Below, one piece after another: positions 34,044-42,969 of a stretch of 64,000 bases of DNA; position 1 is the stretch's first letter, and the number at the start of each line of letters is the position of its first letter. The stretch covers positions 806,001 through 870,000 of the forward strand of contig NZ_CP045118.1 in assembly GCF_009189165.1 (NCBI RefSeq), read 5' to 3'. The notes beneath the pieces were generated by a model. That model was not told where the DNA came from and ran no database searches. It saw only the letters and a program-made list of their open reading frames with translations. Source of the stretch: Pseudomonas sp. SCB32 (lineage in GTDB: Bacteria; Pseudomonadota; Gammaproteobacteria; Pseudomonadales; Pseudomonadaceae). Made by a program: the position numbers and the translations under genes.

Positions 34044-35915
34044 TTACAGCTCCGGCGTCCAGGTCACCGCCAGCAGTGCGGTGCGGCCTGGTTCGCGGTA
34101 CGGGTGTGCTTCGCCCATGTAGTCCGTCGGACTGGTCGGGCGCAGGTAGTCGCCCAGGGCGTAGTCGCGGTCCAGCGCGTTATCGAGCTTCAGGTCGAAG
34201 CGCAGTTCGTCGCTGGCCAGCCAACTGGTGCGCAGGTCGAGCACGCCGTAGCCGCCGAGTTCGCGGGTGTTGGCCGCGTCGTCGTAGCGCTGGCTGACCG
34301 CGCGCCAGGAGCCGCCGACGCCGTAGGCGCCGAACTGCCGGTCGAGGTCCAGGCTCAGGGTGCGACGGGCGCGGGTCGGCAGGGTGTGGCCGGTGTCGCG
34401 GTCACGCGGGTCGATCAGGCTCAGGCCCAGGTTGGCCTGCCAGCCCAGCACCTTGCGGGCGACGCTGGCCTCGAAGCCGTCGATGCGCGCCTTGGCGATG
34501 TTCTCCGGCTGGTTGCTGGTGCTGTCCCAGGCGATCAGGTTGTCGACCTCGGTGCGGTACAGCGAGGTCTCCAGGTGGGTCCCGGAGAAGTCGCCACGCC
34601 ATTGCAGCTCATAGGTCTTCGAGGTCTCGGCCTTGAGGTTGGGGTTGCCGGCGCCGGGGTAGTAGAGGTCGCTGAAGGTCGGCGCGCGGAAGCCTTCGCC
34701 GTAGCTGGCGATCCAGCTCTGGTTGTCGCCCACCGGCAGGCTGAAGGCGGCGTTCCAGCTGTTCTGGGTGCCGTAGACCTGGTTGTCGTCGTGGCGCAGG
34801 CCCAGTTCGGTGCCGAAGGATTCGCCCTTGAAGCTGTGCTGGACGAAGAAGGCGTGGTTCTCGCGCCGGTCCTGGTCGGGCGCGGAGCTGCCTTCCACCC
34901 GGTCTTCGTACCAGTCGGTGCCGAGGGCGAGCTGGTTGGCGGCGTCCAGTTGCAGGCGGTTGATCCAGCCCGCCGAGTAGCGGGTGGTTTCCAGGGTGCC
35001 GTTGTTCCAGCTGTCGGCGGCGCCCAGAGCCTTGTTGCGGTCGAAGCTGCGGCCCAGTTCCAGGCGGCTGTTCCAGATGTCATTGAGCTGGCCGTCGAGG
35101 AAGCCGCTGTAGCTGCTGACGCGGAATTCGTCGCGGGGCGAGCCCGGGTCGAAGTTGTAGGCGTCGTCGTACTCGTTCTTGCCGCGCTGGTCGTTGAGGT
35201 TCAGGCCGGCCTTCCAGTCCTCGTTGAAACGGTGGTCGAGGTTCAGGTGCACGGCCTTGTTGCGCTGGGCATCGTGGTCGCTGTCGGCGCCGACCTTGTC
35301 GGTGGTGCGGTCCCAGCCGGCGCTCTCGTCGAGGCTACCACCCAGGCTGTAGGTGGTGCGCTCGTCGCCGCCGGACAGGTTCATGCTGCGCTCGACAGTG
35401 CCGTAGCTGCCGGCCGCCAGGCGCACTTCCGGGTGCAGTCCGGCTTCGCCGCGGCGGGTGAAGATCTGGATCACGCCGCCGATGGCGTCGGCGCCGTACA
35501 GCGAGGAACGCGGGCCACGGGTCACTTCCACGCGCTCGATATTGTCGATGCTCAGGTAGTCCAGGCGGGCGATGCCGGTGCTGGCCGAGGCGATGCGCTG
35601 GCCGTCGACCAGCACCAGGGTCTGCGCGGTGCTGGTGCCGCGCACGGAGTAGGAGATCACGCCGCCGGAGCTGCCGATCTGTACACCGGGCACGCGCTTG
35701 AGCAGCTCGGGCACGCTGCGCACCTGCAGGCGCTCGATGTCCTGGCGGGTGAACACGCTGTTGGCGGAGGTGGCCTGGGCGCGCGGCTGGACCTGGCGAC
35801 CGGAGGTGATCACCAGCGCGGGCATGGCGTAGATGTCACCGCTCGGAACGCTGGCATCGGCGAAGGCCAGGCCGGGCAGGAGGCCGGTGGCCAGGGCGAG
35901 TCGGGTCAGTTTCAT
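34044..35915 (-). CDS. btuB: TonB-dependent vitamin B12 receptor
   Basis: A 623-residue outer-membrane receptor. Signal peptide about 1-19 (ending AFA); a TonB-box-like segment ALVITSGR; plug domain (about 45-155) with RVPGVQI, VLVDGQRIAS and EVTRGPRSSLYGADAIGGVIQIFT; then a 22-strand barrel ending in the aromatic/hydrophobic ALLAVTWTPEL. The cobalamin riboswitch directly upstream identifies its cargo as a corrinoid. Confidence 0.93.
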   Translation of the reverse strand: MKLTRLALATGLLPGLAFADASVPSGDIYAMPALVITSGRQVQPRAQATSANSVFTRQDIERLQVRSVPELLKRVPGVQIGSSGGVISYSVRGTSTAQTLVLVDGQRIASASTGIARLDYLSIDNIERVEVTRGPRSSLYGADAIGGVIQIFTRRGEAGLHPEVRLAAGSYGTVERSMNLSGGDERTTYSLGGSLDESAGWDRTTDKVGADSDHDAQRNKAVHLNLDHRFNEDWKAGLNLNDQRGKNEYDDAYNFDPGSPRDEFRVSSYSGFLDGQLNDIWNSRLELGRSFDRNKALGAADSWNNGTLETTRYSAGWINRLQLDAANQLALGTDWYEDRVEGSSAPDQDRRENHAFFVQHSFKGESFGTELGLRHDDNQVYGTQNSWNAAFSLPVGDNQSWIASYGEGFRAPTFSDLYYPGAGNPNLKAETSKTYELQWRGDFSGTHLETSLYRTEVDNLIAWDSTSNQPENIAKARIDGFEASVARKVLGWQANLGLSLIDPRDRDTGHTLPTRARRTLSLDLDRQFGAYGVGGSWRAVSQRYDDAANTRELGGYGVLDLRTSWLASDELRFDLKLDNALDRDYALGDYLRPTSPTDYMGEAHPYREPGRTALLAVTWTPEL

Positions 35916-35984
35916 GGAACGTCCTCAAAAGCGGTCGGATGACTTTCGAGGAGGGCGTGGCAAGGGCGGCAGGCCGCACTTGAC

Positions 35985-36170
35985 GGTGCGGCCCTCCGCA
36001 ACACCAGTCGGGGCGTACGAGGGCGGTCTCCGGGCTGCCGACGCTCACGTCTGCGGCCTTCCCATGCGGATGCACAGTGGCGGTTCACAGCGCGGCAGGC
36101 CAGGGCCTGCGGTCGGTTACCGTTGCGGGGGCAGCGCAGGTCTTTCACCTGCTTCCCGTTACCTCGAACG
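35985..36170 (-). promoter_or_regulatory. Cobalamin riboswitch upstream of btuB
   Basis: Reading leftward, the RNA contains GGTGAAAGACCTGCGCTGCC, the CCCCGCAACGGT element, the B12 box GCCACTG, ATGGGAAGGCCG, and the closing AGCCCGGAGACC. These are the conserved parts of the class-I cobalamin riboswitch in the right order. It should shut off btuB expression when adenosylcobalamin is plentiful. Confidence 0.93.
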
Positions 36171-36174
36171 AAAA

Positions 36175-36200
36175 CGGGCGCACCTTAGTGGGTGCGCCCG
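36175..36200 (-). terminator. Intrinsic terminator after dxs
   Basis: Perfect 10-bp arms CGGGCGCACC and GGTGCGCCCG around TTAGTG, followed on the minus strand by GTTTTCGTT. It separates dxs from the riboswitch-controlled btuB. Confidence 0.75.
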
Positions 36201-36231
36201 TCGCTGGCAATACTCCGGGAGAGGCATGCGC

Positions 36232-38136
36232 TCAGCGGTTGCCGAGCGCCTCCAGGCGAGCGCCCACCGAGCGTTCGATGCCGGCAGCGTCAAGACCGCA
36301 CTCGGCGAGCATCTGCGCCGGCTTGGCGTGCTCCACGTAGTAGTCCGGCAGGCCCAGGTGCAGGACCGGCTGCAGGATGTTCTCGCGGGCGAGGAATTCG
36401 CTGACGGCGGCGCCGGCGCCACCCATCACCGAGTTTTCCTCGAGGGTCACCAGCAGTTCGTGGCTGGCCGCCAGCTGGCGCACCAGTTCCTCGTCCAGCG
36501 GCTTGACGAAGCGCATGTCGGCGACGGTCGCGTCGAACTGCTCCGCCACTTTCAGTGCCTCGGCCAGCTGCACGCCGAACACCAGGAAGGCGACCTTGCC
36601 GGCCTTGCCTTCGCGGCGCACCACGCCTTTGCCGATTTCCACCGGCTCCAGCGCCTGTTCGATGGGCGCGTTGGGGCCGGTGCCGCGCGGGTAGCGCACC
36701 GCCGCCGGGCCTTCGAAGTGATGGCCGGTGGTGAGCAGCTTGCGCAGTTCATTCTCGTCGCTGGGGGTCATCACCAGCATGCCAGGGATGCAGCGCAGGT
36801 AGGAGAGGTCGAAGCTGCCGGCGTGGGTCGGGCCGTCTTCGCCGACGAGACCTGCCCGGTCGATGGCGAACAGAACGTCGAGGTTCTGCACCGCGACGTC
36901 GTGGATCAGTTGGTCGTAGCCGCGCTGCAGGAAGGTGGAGTAGATCGCCACCACCGGCTTTGCGCCGTCGCAGGCCATGCCGGCCGCCAGGGTCACGGCG
37001 TGCTGCTCGGCGATGGCGACGTCGAAGTAGCGGTCCGGGAACTTGTCGGCGAAGGCCACCAGGTCCGAACCTTCCTTCATCGCCGGGGTAATGCCGACCA
37101 GGCGCGGGTCCTGCGCTGCCATGTCGCACAGCCACTGGCCGAACACGCTGGAGTACTTGGGCCCGGAGGGCTTCTTCGGTTCCGCCGGGGCCTTGATCGG
37201 CTCCAGCTTGGTGATGGCGTGGTAGCCGATCGGGTCGACCTCGGCCGGGCCGAAGCCCTTGCCCTTCTTGGTGACCACGTGGAGGAACTGCGGGCCGTCC
37301 AGGTCACGCATGTTGCGCAGGGTGGCGATCAGGGTCGGCAGGTCGTGGCCGTCGATGGGGCCGACGTAGTTCCAGCCCAGCTCCTCGAACAGGGTGCCGG
37401 GGACCAGCATGCCCTTGGCATGTTCCTCGACCTTGCGCGCGATCTCCCAGGCGCCGGGCAGGCGCGAGAGGATCTTCTTGCTGCCCTCGCGCATGCTCGA
37501 ATAGGTGCGGCTGGAGATGATCTTGGCCAGGTAGTTGGACAGGCCGCCGACGTTCTTGGAGATCGACATGTCGTTGTCGTTGAGGACTACCAGCATGTTG
37601 GCCTTCACGTCCGACGCGTGGTTGAGCGCCTCGAAGGCCATGCCTGCGGTCAACGCGCCATCGCCGATCACCGCCACCGACTTGCGGCCCGAACCCTGCA
37701 TGCGCGCGGCGATGGCCATGCCCAGGGCGGCGCTGATGGAGGTGCTGGAGTGGCCGACGCCGAAGGTGTCGTACTCGCTCTCCGAGCGACGCGGGAAGGC
37801 GGCCAGGCCGTCCTTCTGGCGCAGCGTGCCCATGCGCTCGCGGCGACCGGTGAGGATCTTGTGCGGGTAGGCCTGGTGGCCGACGTCCCACACCAGACGG
37901 TCGTCCGGGGTGTCGAAGACGTAGTGCAAGGCGACCGTCAGCTCGATCACGCCGAGCCCGGCGCCAAAGTGGCCGCCGGTCTGGCCGACGCTGTACAGCA
38001 GGTACTGGCGCAGTTCGTCAGCGAGGGTCAGCAGCTCCGTCTCGCCCAGCCGACGCAGTTCGACCGGCGTGCTGGCGCGGTCGAGCAGGGGCGTGGCGGG
38101 GCGCTCGCGGGGAATCTCGTGGAACGTCGTGGGCAT
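36232..38136 (-). CDS. dxs: 1-deoxy-D-xylulose-5-phosphate synthase
   Basis: A 634-residue thiamine-diphosphate enzyme, the normal length. It makes 1-deoxy-D-xylulose 5-phosphate from pyruvate and glyceraldehyde 3-phosphate, the first step of the MEP isoprenoid pathway. The ThDP site is [19 protein letters not shown] with NDND; early His in [22 protein letters not shown]; later GEDGPTHAG. The frame is open upstream to 38385, but [13 protein letters not shown] is the family start. The isoprenoid partners ispA and xseB lie 17 kb away. Confidence 0.96.
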   Translation of the reverse strand: MPTTFHEIPRERPATPLLDRASTPVELRRLGETELLTLADELRQYLLYSVGQTGGHFGAGLGVIELTVALHYVFDTPDDRLVWDVGHQAYPHKILTGRRERMGTLRQKDGLAAFPRRSESEYDTFGVGHSSTSISAALGMAIAARMQGSGRKSVAVIGDGALTAGMAFEALNHASDVKANMLVVLNDNDMSISKNVGGLSNYLAKIISSRTYSSMREGSKKILSRLPGAWEIARKVEEHAKGMLVPGTLFEELGWNYVGPIDGHDLPTLIATLRNMRDLDGPQFLHVVTKKGKGFGPAEVDPIGYHAITKLEPIKAPAEPKKPSGPKYSSVFGQWLCDMAAQDPRLVGITPAMKEGSDLVAFADKFPDRYFDVAIAEQHAVTLAAGMACDGAKPVVAIYSTFLQRGYDQLIHDVAVQNLDVLFAIDRAGLVGEDGPTHAGSFDLSYLRCIPGMLVMTPSDENELRKLLTTGHHFEGPAAVRYPRGTGPNAPIEQALEPVEIGKGVVRREGKAGKVAFLVFGVQLAEALKVAEQFDATVADMRFVKPLDEELVRQLAASHELLVTLEENSVMGGAGAAVSEFLARENILQPVLHLGLPDYYVEHAKPAQMLAECGLDAAGIERSVGARLEALGNR

Positions 38137-38171
38137 CAGGCTGATCGTTATGAGAAGGCAAAAGATGCGGG

Positions 38172-38200
38172 AGTTTACCTGATGCTCTGGATTGGCCCAA
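38172..38200 (-). promoter_or_regulatory. Predicted sigma-70 promoter of dxs
   Basis: On the minus strand TTGGGC and TAAACT are spaced by 17 bases, ending 36 bases before the dxs ATG. The -35 lies inside the inverted repeat at 38189-38218. Confidence 0.4.
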
Positions 38201-38218
38201 GCAACGTGGGGCCAATCC
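38189..38218. repeat. Perfect 10-bp inverted repeat upstream of dxs
   Basis: GGATTGGCCC and GGGCCAATCC flank a 10-base loop. No T tract follows on either strand, so it is more likely an operator or a structural element than a terminator. Confidence 0.6.
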
Positions 38219-38392
38219 TTCGGACGACCGGATAGTCGGGATTTGGCGCGGGTGTCGGGCGCTACGCGGACGCGGCCTGGACGGACGCTGCCGTGTTGCG
38301 GGGTGAAAGCGGTCTGGCGGGAGAAGGAGAGGTACTTGCGGCGGAAAGCCGCACAGCGGACCTCGCGAGGAGGCCCGCCGTACAACAGGGGG

Positions 38393-39742
38393 TTACACCA
38401 CGACGTGCTGGACGGTCAGCTCGTCGAGTTTCACCGGGTGGAAGTCGGCCGGAGCGTAGTACGAGACAGACGATACCGACGCGTTGGCGTTGGTGGCGAA
38501 GCCATTACCTGCCAGCGGCAGCTCATGGGTAGCGATTTCCAACACATTGCTCAGCGACGGCAGCGATGCCTTGCCGGCGGAGGCGCTCTGGACGCTGGAG
38601 CTGTCGTCGTGAGAGGACGCGCTCAGGCCACTCAGATCCAGTTCCATGCCATGGCTGGGCAGGAAAGAGCCTTTCGAGGTGCTGACGTCGTCGGTCCAGG
38701 CGCGGTCGATGGTCAGGCGGAACGCGGCACTGCTCTCCTGGCCCTGGCTGATGTGGAAGTCATAGGCGCCGTCCTTGAGCGGGGCGTAGGGGGTGAATTC
38801 CCAGGTGCCGTTCTGCTGGACGAGGGCCTTGCCCACCTCGAAGCTGCCGCCAGCGACAGGCTTGCCGTCGGCACCGATCATTTCGGCGACGATGCTGACC
38901 AGCGTGTTGGGGGTGGCGGTGCCGTGGAAGACCGGACGGATGTCGTCGGTGGTGGCGCCGCTGGCCAGCTCGCCCGTGACCGGACCGGCATGGTCGGTGG
39001 CGGCGAAGGTCATGGCCTTGGAGGTCGGCTGCTCCGGTTGCTCTGGCTGTTGAGGCTGTTCCGGTTGAGTCGGTTGCTCAGGAACAGGCTGTTCAGGCTG
39101 TTGCGGCTGGTCGGTCGGCTCGGTGCCGTCGGTCCAGGCGCGATCGATGGTCAGGCGGAACGCGGCACTGCTCTCCTGGCCCTGGCTGATGTGGAAGTCA
39201 TAGGCGCCGTCCTTGAGCGGGGCATAGGGGGTGAATTCCCAGGTGCCGTTCTGCTGGACGAGGGCCTTGCCCACCTCGAAGCTGCCGCCGGCGACAGGCT
39301 TGCCGTCGGCACCGATCATTTCGGCGACGATGCTGACCAGCGTGTTGGGGGTGGCGGTGCCGTGGAAGACCGGGCGGATGTCGTCGGTGGTGGCACCGCT
39401 GGCCAGCTCGCCCGTGACCGGACCGGCATGGTCGGTGGCGGCGAAGGTCATGGCCGGCGCGGTAGTCGCTTTCAGCAGACCATTGCCGAGCAAGCCTCTG
39501 GACGCATAGCTCGACTGCGGTGTGGTGCTCAGGGGCGATGCATACGAAGTCGACAGTTCGCCGGTGGAAACGGTGCTGCTCACAGTGGTCATGGTCCCGA
39601 TGGAGTAGTTGCTGCCATACAGGTTGGTGACTTCGACCGGCATGCTGGGGACGACGTAGGCGGGGTATACCTCGACTTGACCGTCATTCAGCAGATCCGG
39701 CGCGGAGGAAATATTGCGGTTGTTTCCTATAGCTTTATTCAT
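38393..39742 (-). CDS. Protein with two duplicated Ig-like domains
   Basis: A 449-residue protein of unknown function. A Ser/Thr-rich N-terminal region (1-96) is followed by an Ig-like bacterial domain (about 97-204), a Pro/Gln/Glu linker (205-242), a second Ig-like domain (243-350) identical to the first, and a Ser-rich tail ending [11 protein letters not shown]. The domain shows [20 protein letters not shown] and [18 protein letters not shown], common in large adhesins. No signal peptide is visible, so export, if any, uses a C-terminal signal or another route. It lies alone between dxs and the hydroxyproline island. Confidence 0.78.
   Translation of the reverse strand: MNKAIGNNRNISSAPDLLNDGQVEVYPAYVVPSMPVEVTNLYGSNYSIGTMTTVSSTVSTGELSTSYASPLSTTPQSSYASRGLLGNGLLKATTAPAMTFAATDHAGPVTGELASGATTDDIRPVFHGTATPNTLVSIVAEMIGADGKPVAGGSFEVGKALVQQNGTWEFTPYAPLKDGAYDFHISQGQESSAAFRLTIDRAWTDGTEPTDQPQQPEQPVPEQPTQPEQPQQPEQPEQPTSKAMTFAATDHAGPVTGELASGATTDDIRPVFHGTATPNTLVSIVAEMIGADGKPVAGGSFEVGKALVQQNGTWEFTPYAPLKDGAYDFHISQGQESSAAFRLTIDRAWTDDVSTSKGSFLPSHGMELDLSGLSASSHDDSSSVQSASAGKASLPSLSNVLEIATHELPLAGNGFATNANASVSSVSYYAPADFHPVKLDELTVQHVVV
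38693..39017. repeat. Direct repeat copy A in the Ig-like gene
   Basis: 325 bp matching 39131-39455 at all but five positions, all transitions and all silent. Offset 438 bp. Confidence 0.93.
39131..39455. repeat. Direct repeat copy B in the Ig-like gene
   Basis: Partner of 38693-39017. The 113 bases between them encode the Pro/Gln/Glu linker. Confidence 0.93.
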
Positions 39743-40143
39743 GGATTGAAATTTCTCTATTGGTGTTTTTCGTTAACAAATCAGCGGGTTGCCAGGTTTG
39801 TTGGATTCTTGACGCCGGTGCTCTATGAGTGCGCCTTTATTGCACTGCAGCACTGGGGGGGCGGACGCATCGGGCGCGCTGCGTTACGCGCAGAGCCAGC
39901 AATGGTGGGGCCTTCGGTCAAGACCGCCAGGGGTGTCCGGCGGACGGGCACAATCGCCGAATCCTCTGATTCGGACTACGTAGGCCCTACGCTTTGATTT
40001 GTGCGAAAAATCTGATCTGCAGGCTGTGCCGTTTTCGTCTTCCGGCACGGTGATAAAGGACAAGCTGTGCAAGGTTCAGCCCTTCACAGTGAAGGGCAAT
40101 TCGGAAACCTTCTGATGATTCCACGAGACCCAAGGAGAAGCCT
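39743..40143. other. Divergent intergenic region
   Basis: About 400 bases between the Ig-like gene and dpkA. The left part is AT-rich and probably carries the Ig-like gene's promoter. The right part has the palindrome at 40079-40097. No gene is seen. Confidence 0.5.
40079..40097. promoter_or_regulatory. Perfect palindrome upstream of dpkA
   Basis: GCCCTTCACAGTGAAGGGC has perfect 9-bp arms about a single A. It lies 46 bases before the GTG start of dpkA. It could be an operator or a leader hairpin, and differs from the GTATAC boxes of the same island. Confidence 0.5.
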
Positions 40144-41148
40144 GTGGCCCGACTGAGCCTGGAAGAACTACGTAACCTGTCTGAGGCGATACTGCGCCAT
40201 CATGGATTCACCGAACCCCATGTGCAGGGCGTGACTGACACCGTGATGGCCGGCGAGCGCGATGGTTGTTCGTCCCATGGCGTCTGGCGGCTGCTGGGCT
40301 GCATCCACACGGCTCGTGCCGGCAAGGTCTCGCTCGATGCCGTGCCGACGCTGTCGGAGCCCGCGCCGGCGCTGGTGCGCGTCGATGCCAAGGGTGGTTT
40401 CTCGCAGTGCGCCTTCGATCTTGGCCTGCCTACGCTGGTGGAGAAGGCGCGCAGCCAGGGCATCGCCGCGATGGCGATCAACCGTTGCGTGCACTTCTCG
40501 GCGCTGTGGGTAGAGATCGAGCGGATCACTGCCCACGGCCTGGTGGCGCTGGCAGTCACGCCCGCCCAGGCTTACGTGGCGCCGGCGGGTGGCACGCGGC
40601 CGCTGTTCGGCACCAATCCCATCGCTTTTGGCTGGCCCCGTGGGGACAGCGATCCGTACGTCTTCGACTTCGCCACCACGGTCGTGGCGCGTGGGGAAAT
40701 CCAGCTGCACGAGCGCGAGGGCAAGGCGATTCCGCTGGGGTGGGGTATCGATGCCGAGGGCAACCCCAGTACCGATCCCAGTGCGGTGCTCGCGGGCGCC
40801 ATGCTGACCTTCGGCGGGCACAAGGGGTCGGCGCTGGCGACCATGGTGGAACTGATCGCCGGGCCCTTGATCGGCGACCTGACCAGCGCCGAATCCTCGG
40901 TCTTCGACGCCGGGACGAAGTCCTCGCCTTACCACGGCGAACTGCTGATCGCCATCGACCCCACGCGCTTCCTTGGTGCCGATGCGGCGCAGCACCTGGC
41001 GCGGGCGGAGACGCTGTTCGAATCCATCGTCGACATGGGCGCGCGCCTGCCATCGCAACGGCGCTTCGCCGCGCGCAAGCGCAGCCTGGCGGAGGGTGTG
41101 GAGATCAGCGATTCGTTGTATGCCGATTTGCGTGGGTTGCTGGAATAA
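40144..41148 (+). CDS. dpkA: Delta1-pyrroline-2-carboxylate / Delta1-piperideine-2-carboxylate reductase
   Basis: A 334-residue member of the malate/L-lactate dehydrogenase family of DpkA type. It reduces the cyclic imine Delta1-pyrroline-2-carboxylate to L-proline with NAD(P)H. Visible blocks are SHGVWRLLGCIHTARAG, RCVHFSALWVEIE and TNPIAFGWPRG, typical of the imine-reducing branch. The start is GTG with AAGGAG six bases ahead. It is the only island gene on the plus strand. With aconitase X it would turn cis-3-hydroxy-L-proline into L-proline. Confidence 0.85.
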   Translation: MARLSLEELRNLSEAILRHHGFTEPHVQGVTDTVMAGERDGCSSHGVWRLLGCIHTARAGKVSLDAVPTLSEPAPALVRVDAKGGFSQCAFDLGLPTLVEKARSQGIAAMAINRCVHFSALWVEIERITAHGLVALAVTPAQAYVAPAGGTRPLFGTNPIAFGWPRGDSDPYVFDFATTVVARGEIQLHEREGKAIPLGWGIDAEGNPSTDPSAVLAGAMLTFGGHKGSALATMVELIAGPLIGDLTSAESSVFDAGTKSSPYHGELLIAIDPTRFLGADAAQHLARAETLFESIVDMGARLPSQRRFAARKRSLAEGVEISDSLYADLRGLLE

Positions 41149-41165
41149 CGCGGGGCGCATTCTCT

Positions 41166-41191
41166 GTAGGAGCGAGCAAGCTCGCTCCTAC
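41166..41191. repeat. Perfect short REP palindrome
   Basis: 12-bp arms GTAGGAGCGAGC and GCTCGCTCCTAC around AA. It follows dpkA. Confidence 0.85.
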
Positions 41192-41222
41192 GAAAAGCCC
41201 ACGTGCGCGATCCGGCGCAAGT

Positions 41223-41248
41223 AAAAAATCCCCGGCGCAAGGCCGGGG
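41223..41248 (-). terminator. Intrinsic terminator of the hydroxyproline operon
   Basis: On the minus strand GCCCCGG-type stem (arms CCCCGGC and GCCGGGG) is followed by ATTTTTTAC, 53 bases beyond the stop of the semialdehyde dehydrogenase gene. Confidence 0.8.
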
Positions 41249-41300
41249 CTGAGCATCGGCGCGGGACTGGCCGACAGTTCACTCCCGCACCGACGAACCC

Positions 41301-42878
41301 TCAGCGGGACAGCGGCTCCCGCGTCGTCTCGCCATCCACCAGCCGGGCGATGCCCAGCGGATTGGCGTCCTTCAGCGCATCGGGCAGCAGCGCGTCGGGG
41401 TAGTTCTGGTAGCACGCCGGGCGCAGGAAGCGGTCGATGGCCAGGCTGCCCACCGAAGTGCCGCGCGCGTCGGACGTGGCCGGGTAGGGGCCGCCGTGGA
41501 CCATCGCGTCGCAGACTTCCACGCCGGTCGGGTAGCCGTTGAGCAGCAGGCGGCCGGCCTTGCGTTCCAGCAGTGGTACCAGCGCGGTGAACTGCGCGAG
41601 GTCGGCAGGCTCGGCGATCAGGGTCGCGGTGAGCTGGCCGTGCAGGGCCGCCAGGGCGCTGTGCAGTTCGGTCGCGTCGGCGACTTCCACCAGCACGGTG
41701 GTCGGGCCGAAGACTTCCTCCTGCAGCAACTCGTCGCCCTCCAGCAGCAAGCGGGCATCCGCCTGGAACAGTTGCGGTCGCGCCTGTCGGCCTTCCTGCG
41801 CCTGCCCGGCGAGATGACGCACGCCGGGGTGGGCGTGCAGGCGGGCGAGGCCCTGTTCATAGCTCTTCAGGGTGCCGGCGTTGAGCATGGTCTGCGCCGG
41901 GCGCTGGCCGAGTTCGGCGATCAGCTGGGCGGTGAACAGGCTGAAGGCCGGCGAGGCGATGCCGATGACCAGGCCGGGGTTGGTGCAGAACTGGCCGCAG
42001 CCGAGCACCACCGAGTCCGCTAGCTCGCGGGCCACTTGCTCGCCGCGCGTCTGCAGGGCGGCCGGCAGGACCAGCACCGGGTTGATGCTGCTCATTTCGG
42101 CAAATACCGGGATTGGCTGCGGGCGGGCGGCGGCCAGGTCGCAGAGCGCGCGACCGCCTTTCAACGAACCGGTGAAGCCGACGGCCTGGATCGCCGGGTG
42201 CTTCACCAGCGCTTCGCCGACGCCACCGCCGTAGATCATGTTGAACACCCCGGCCGGCATCCCGGTGGTTTCGGCCGCGCGAAGAATCGCTTCGGCCACC
42301 CGCTCGGCGGTGGCCATATGGCCGCTGTGGGCTTTCACCACCACCGGGCAGCCGGCCGCCAGCGCGGCGGCGGTATCGCCGCCGGCGGTGGAGAAGGCCA
42401 GGGGGAAGTTGCTGGCGCCGAACACCGCCACCGGGCCGACGCCGGTGCGGTACTGGCGCAGGTCCGGGCGTGGCAGCGGCTGGCGCTGGGGCTGCGCGCG
42501 GTCGATGCGGGCGCCGAGGAAGTCGCCACGGCGCAGTACCTTGGCGAACAGGCGCATCTGGTTCGCGGTGCGGCCGCGTTCACCCTGGATGCGCGCGGCG
42601 GGCAGGGCGGTTTCGCGGCAGACGGTGGCGACGAAGTCGTCCCCCAGCGCTTCCAGTTCATTGGCGATTGCGTCGAGGAATGCGGCGCGGCGTTCGGCGG
42701 GCAGTCGGCTGTAAATCGGGAAGGCGGCTTCGGCGGCGAGGGCGGCGGCGTCCACCTCATCCGGGGTGGCCTGGAGGAATTCGCGGGGCAGGGCTTCTCC
42801 GGTGCTGGCGTCGAGGCTCTGCAGGCGGATGCTGCCGGTGCCGACGCGCTGGCCGGCGATGAAGTTCTGGGCGGTCAT
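41301..42878 (-). CDS. lhpG: 2-oxoglutarate semialdehyde dehydrogenase
   Basis: A 525-residue aldehyde dehydrogenase that would oxidise 2-oxoglutarate semialdehyde to 2-oxoglutarate, the last step of hydroxyproline breakdown. It has the special catalytic Glu segment FAEMSSINPV and Cys segment GQFCTNPG, a pattern of the KGSADH group. GNASNFPLAF-type substrate and cofactor block (VFGASNFPLAFSTAGGDTAAAL) is present. The frame is open to 42962, but MTAQNFIAG fits the family. It is last in the operon; the symbol follows P. aeruginosa usage from memory. Confidence 0.88.
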   Translation of the reverse strand: MTAQNFIAGQRVGTGSIRLQSLDASTGEALPREFLQATPDEVDAAALAAEAAFPIYSRLPAERRAAFLDAIANELEALGDDFVATVCRETALPAARIQGERGRTANQMRLFAKVLRRGDFLGARIDRAQPQRQPLPRPDLRQYRTGVGPVAVFGASNFPLAFSTAGGDTAAALAAGCPVVVKAHSGHMATAERVAEAILRAAETTGMPAGVFNMIYGGGVGEALVKHPAIQAVGFTGSLKGGRALCDLAAARPQPIPVFAEMSSINPVLVLPAALQTRGEQVARELADSVVLGCGQFCTNPGLVIGIASPAFSLFTAQLIAELGQRPAQTMLNAGTLKSYEQGLARLHAHPGVRHLAGQAQEGRQARPQLFQADARLLLEGDELLQEEVFGPTTVLVEVADATELHSALAALHGQLTATLIAEPADLAQFTALVPLLERKAGRLLLNGYPTGVEVCDAMVHGGPYPATSDARGTSVGSLAIDRFLRPACYQNYPDALLPDALKDANPLGIARLVDGETTREPLSR

Positions 42879-42921
42879 GGTCGGGCTCTCTGGTGGAAAG
42901 AGGGAGGCGAGGAGCACGAGC

Positions 42922-42960
42922 CCCTCACCCCAGCCCTCTCCCTTAGGGAGAGGGGGAGGC
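42922..42960. repeat. Short CCCTCTCCC palindromic repeat
   Basis: CCCTCTCCCTTAGGGAGAGGG is an almost perfect hairpin preceded by CCCCTCACCCCAG, a repeat type common in proteobacterial intergenic DNA. Confidence 0.7.
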
Positions 42961-42969
42961 AATCGCCGC

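Noticed and set aside
34104..35942. 612-residue plus-strand open frame opposite btuB
   Set aside because: It is the antisense of a clear TonB-dependent receptor gene, has a biased Val/Ala/Gly composition and no recognisable motif.
38192..39997. 601-residue plus-strand open frame opposite the Ig-like gene
   Set aside because: The opposite frame has coherent Ig-like domains with silent differences between repeats, which shows that the minus strand is the one under selection.
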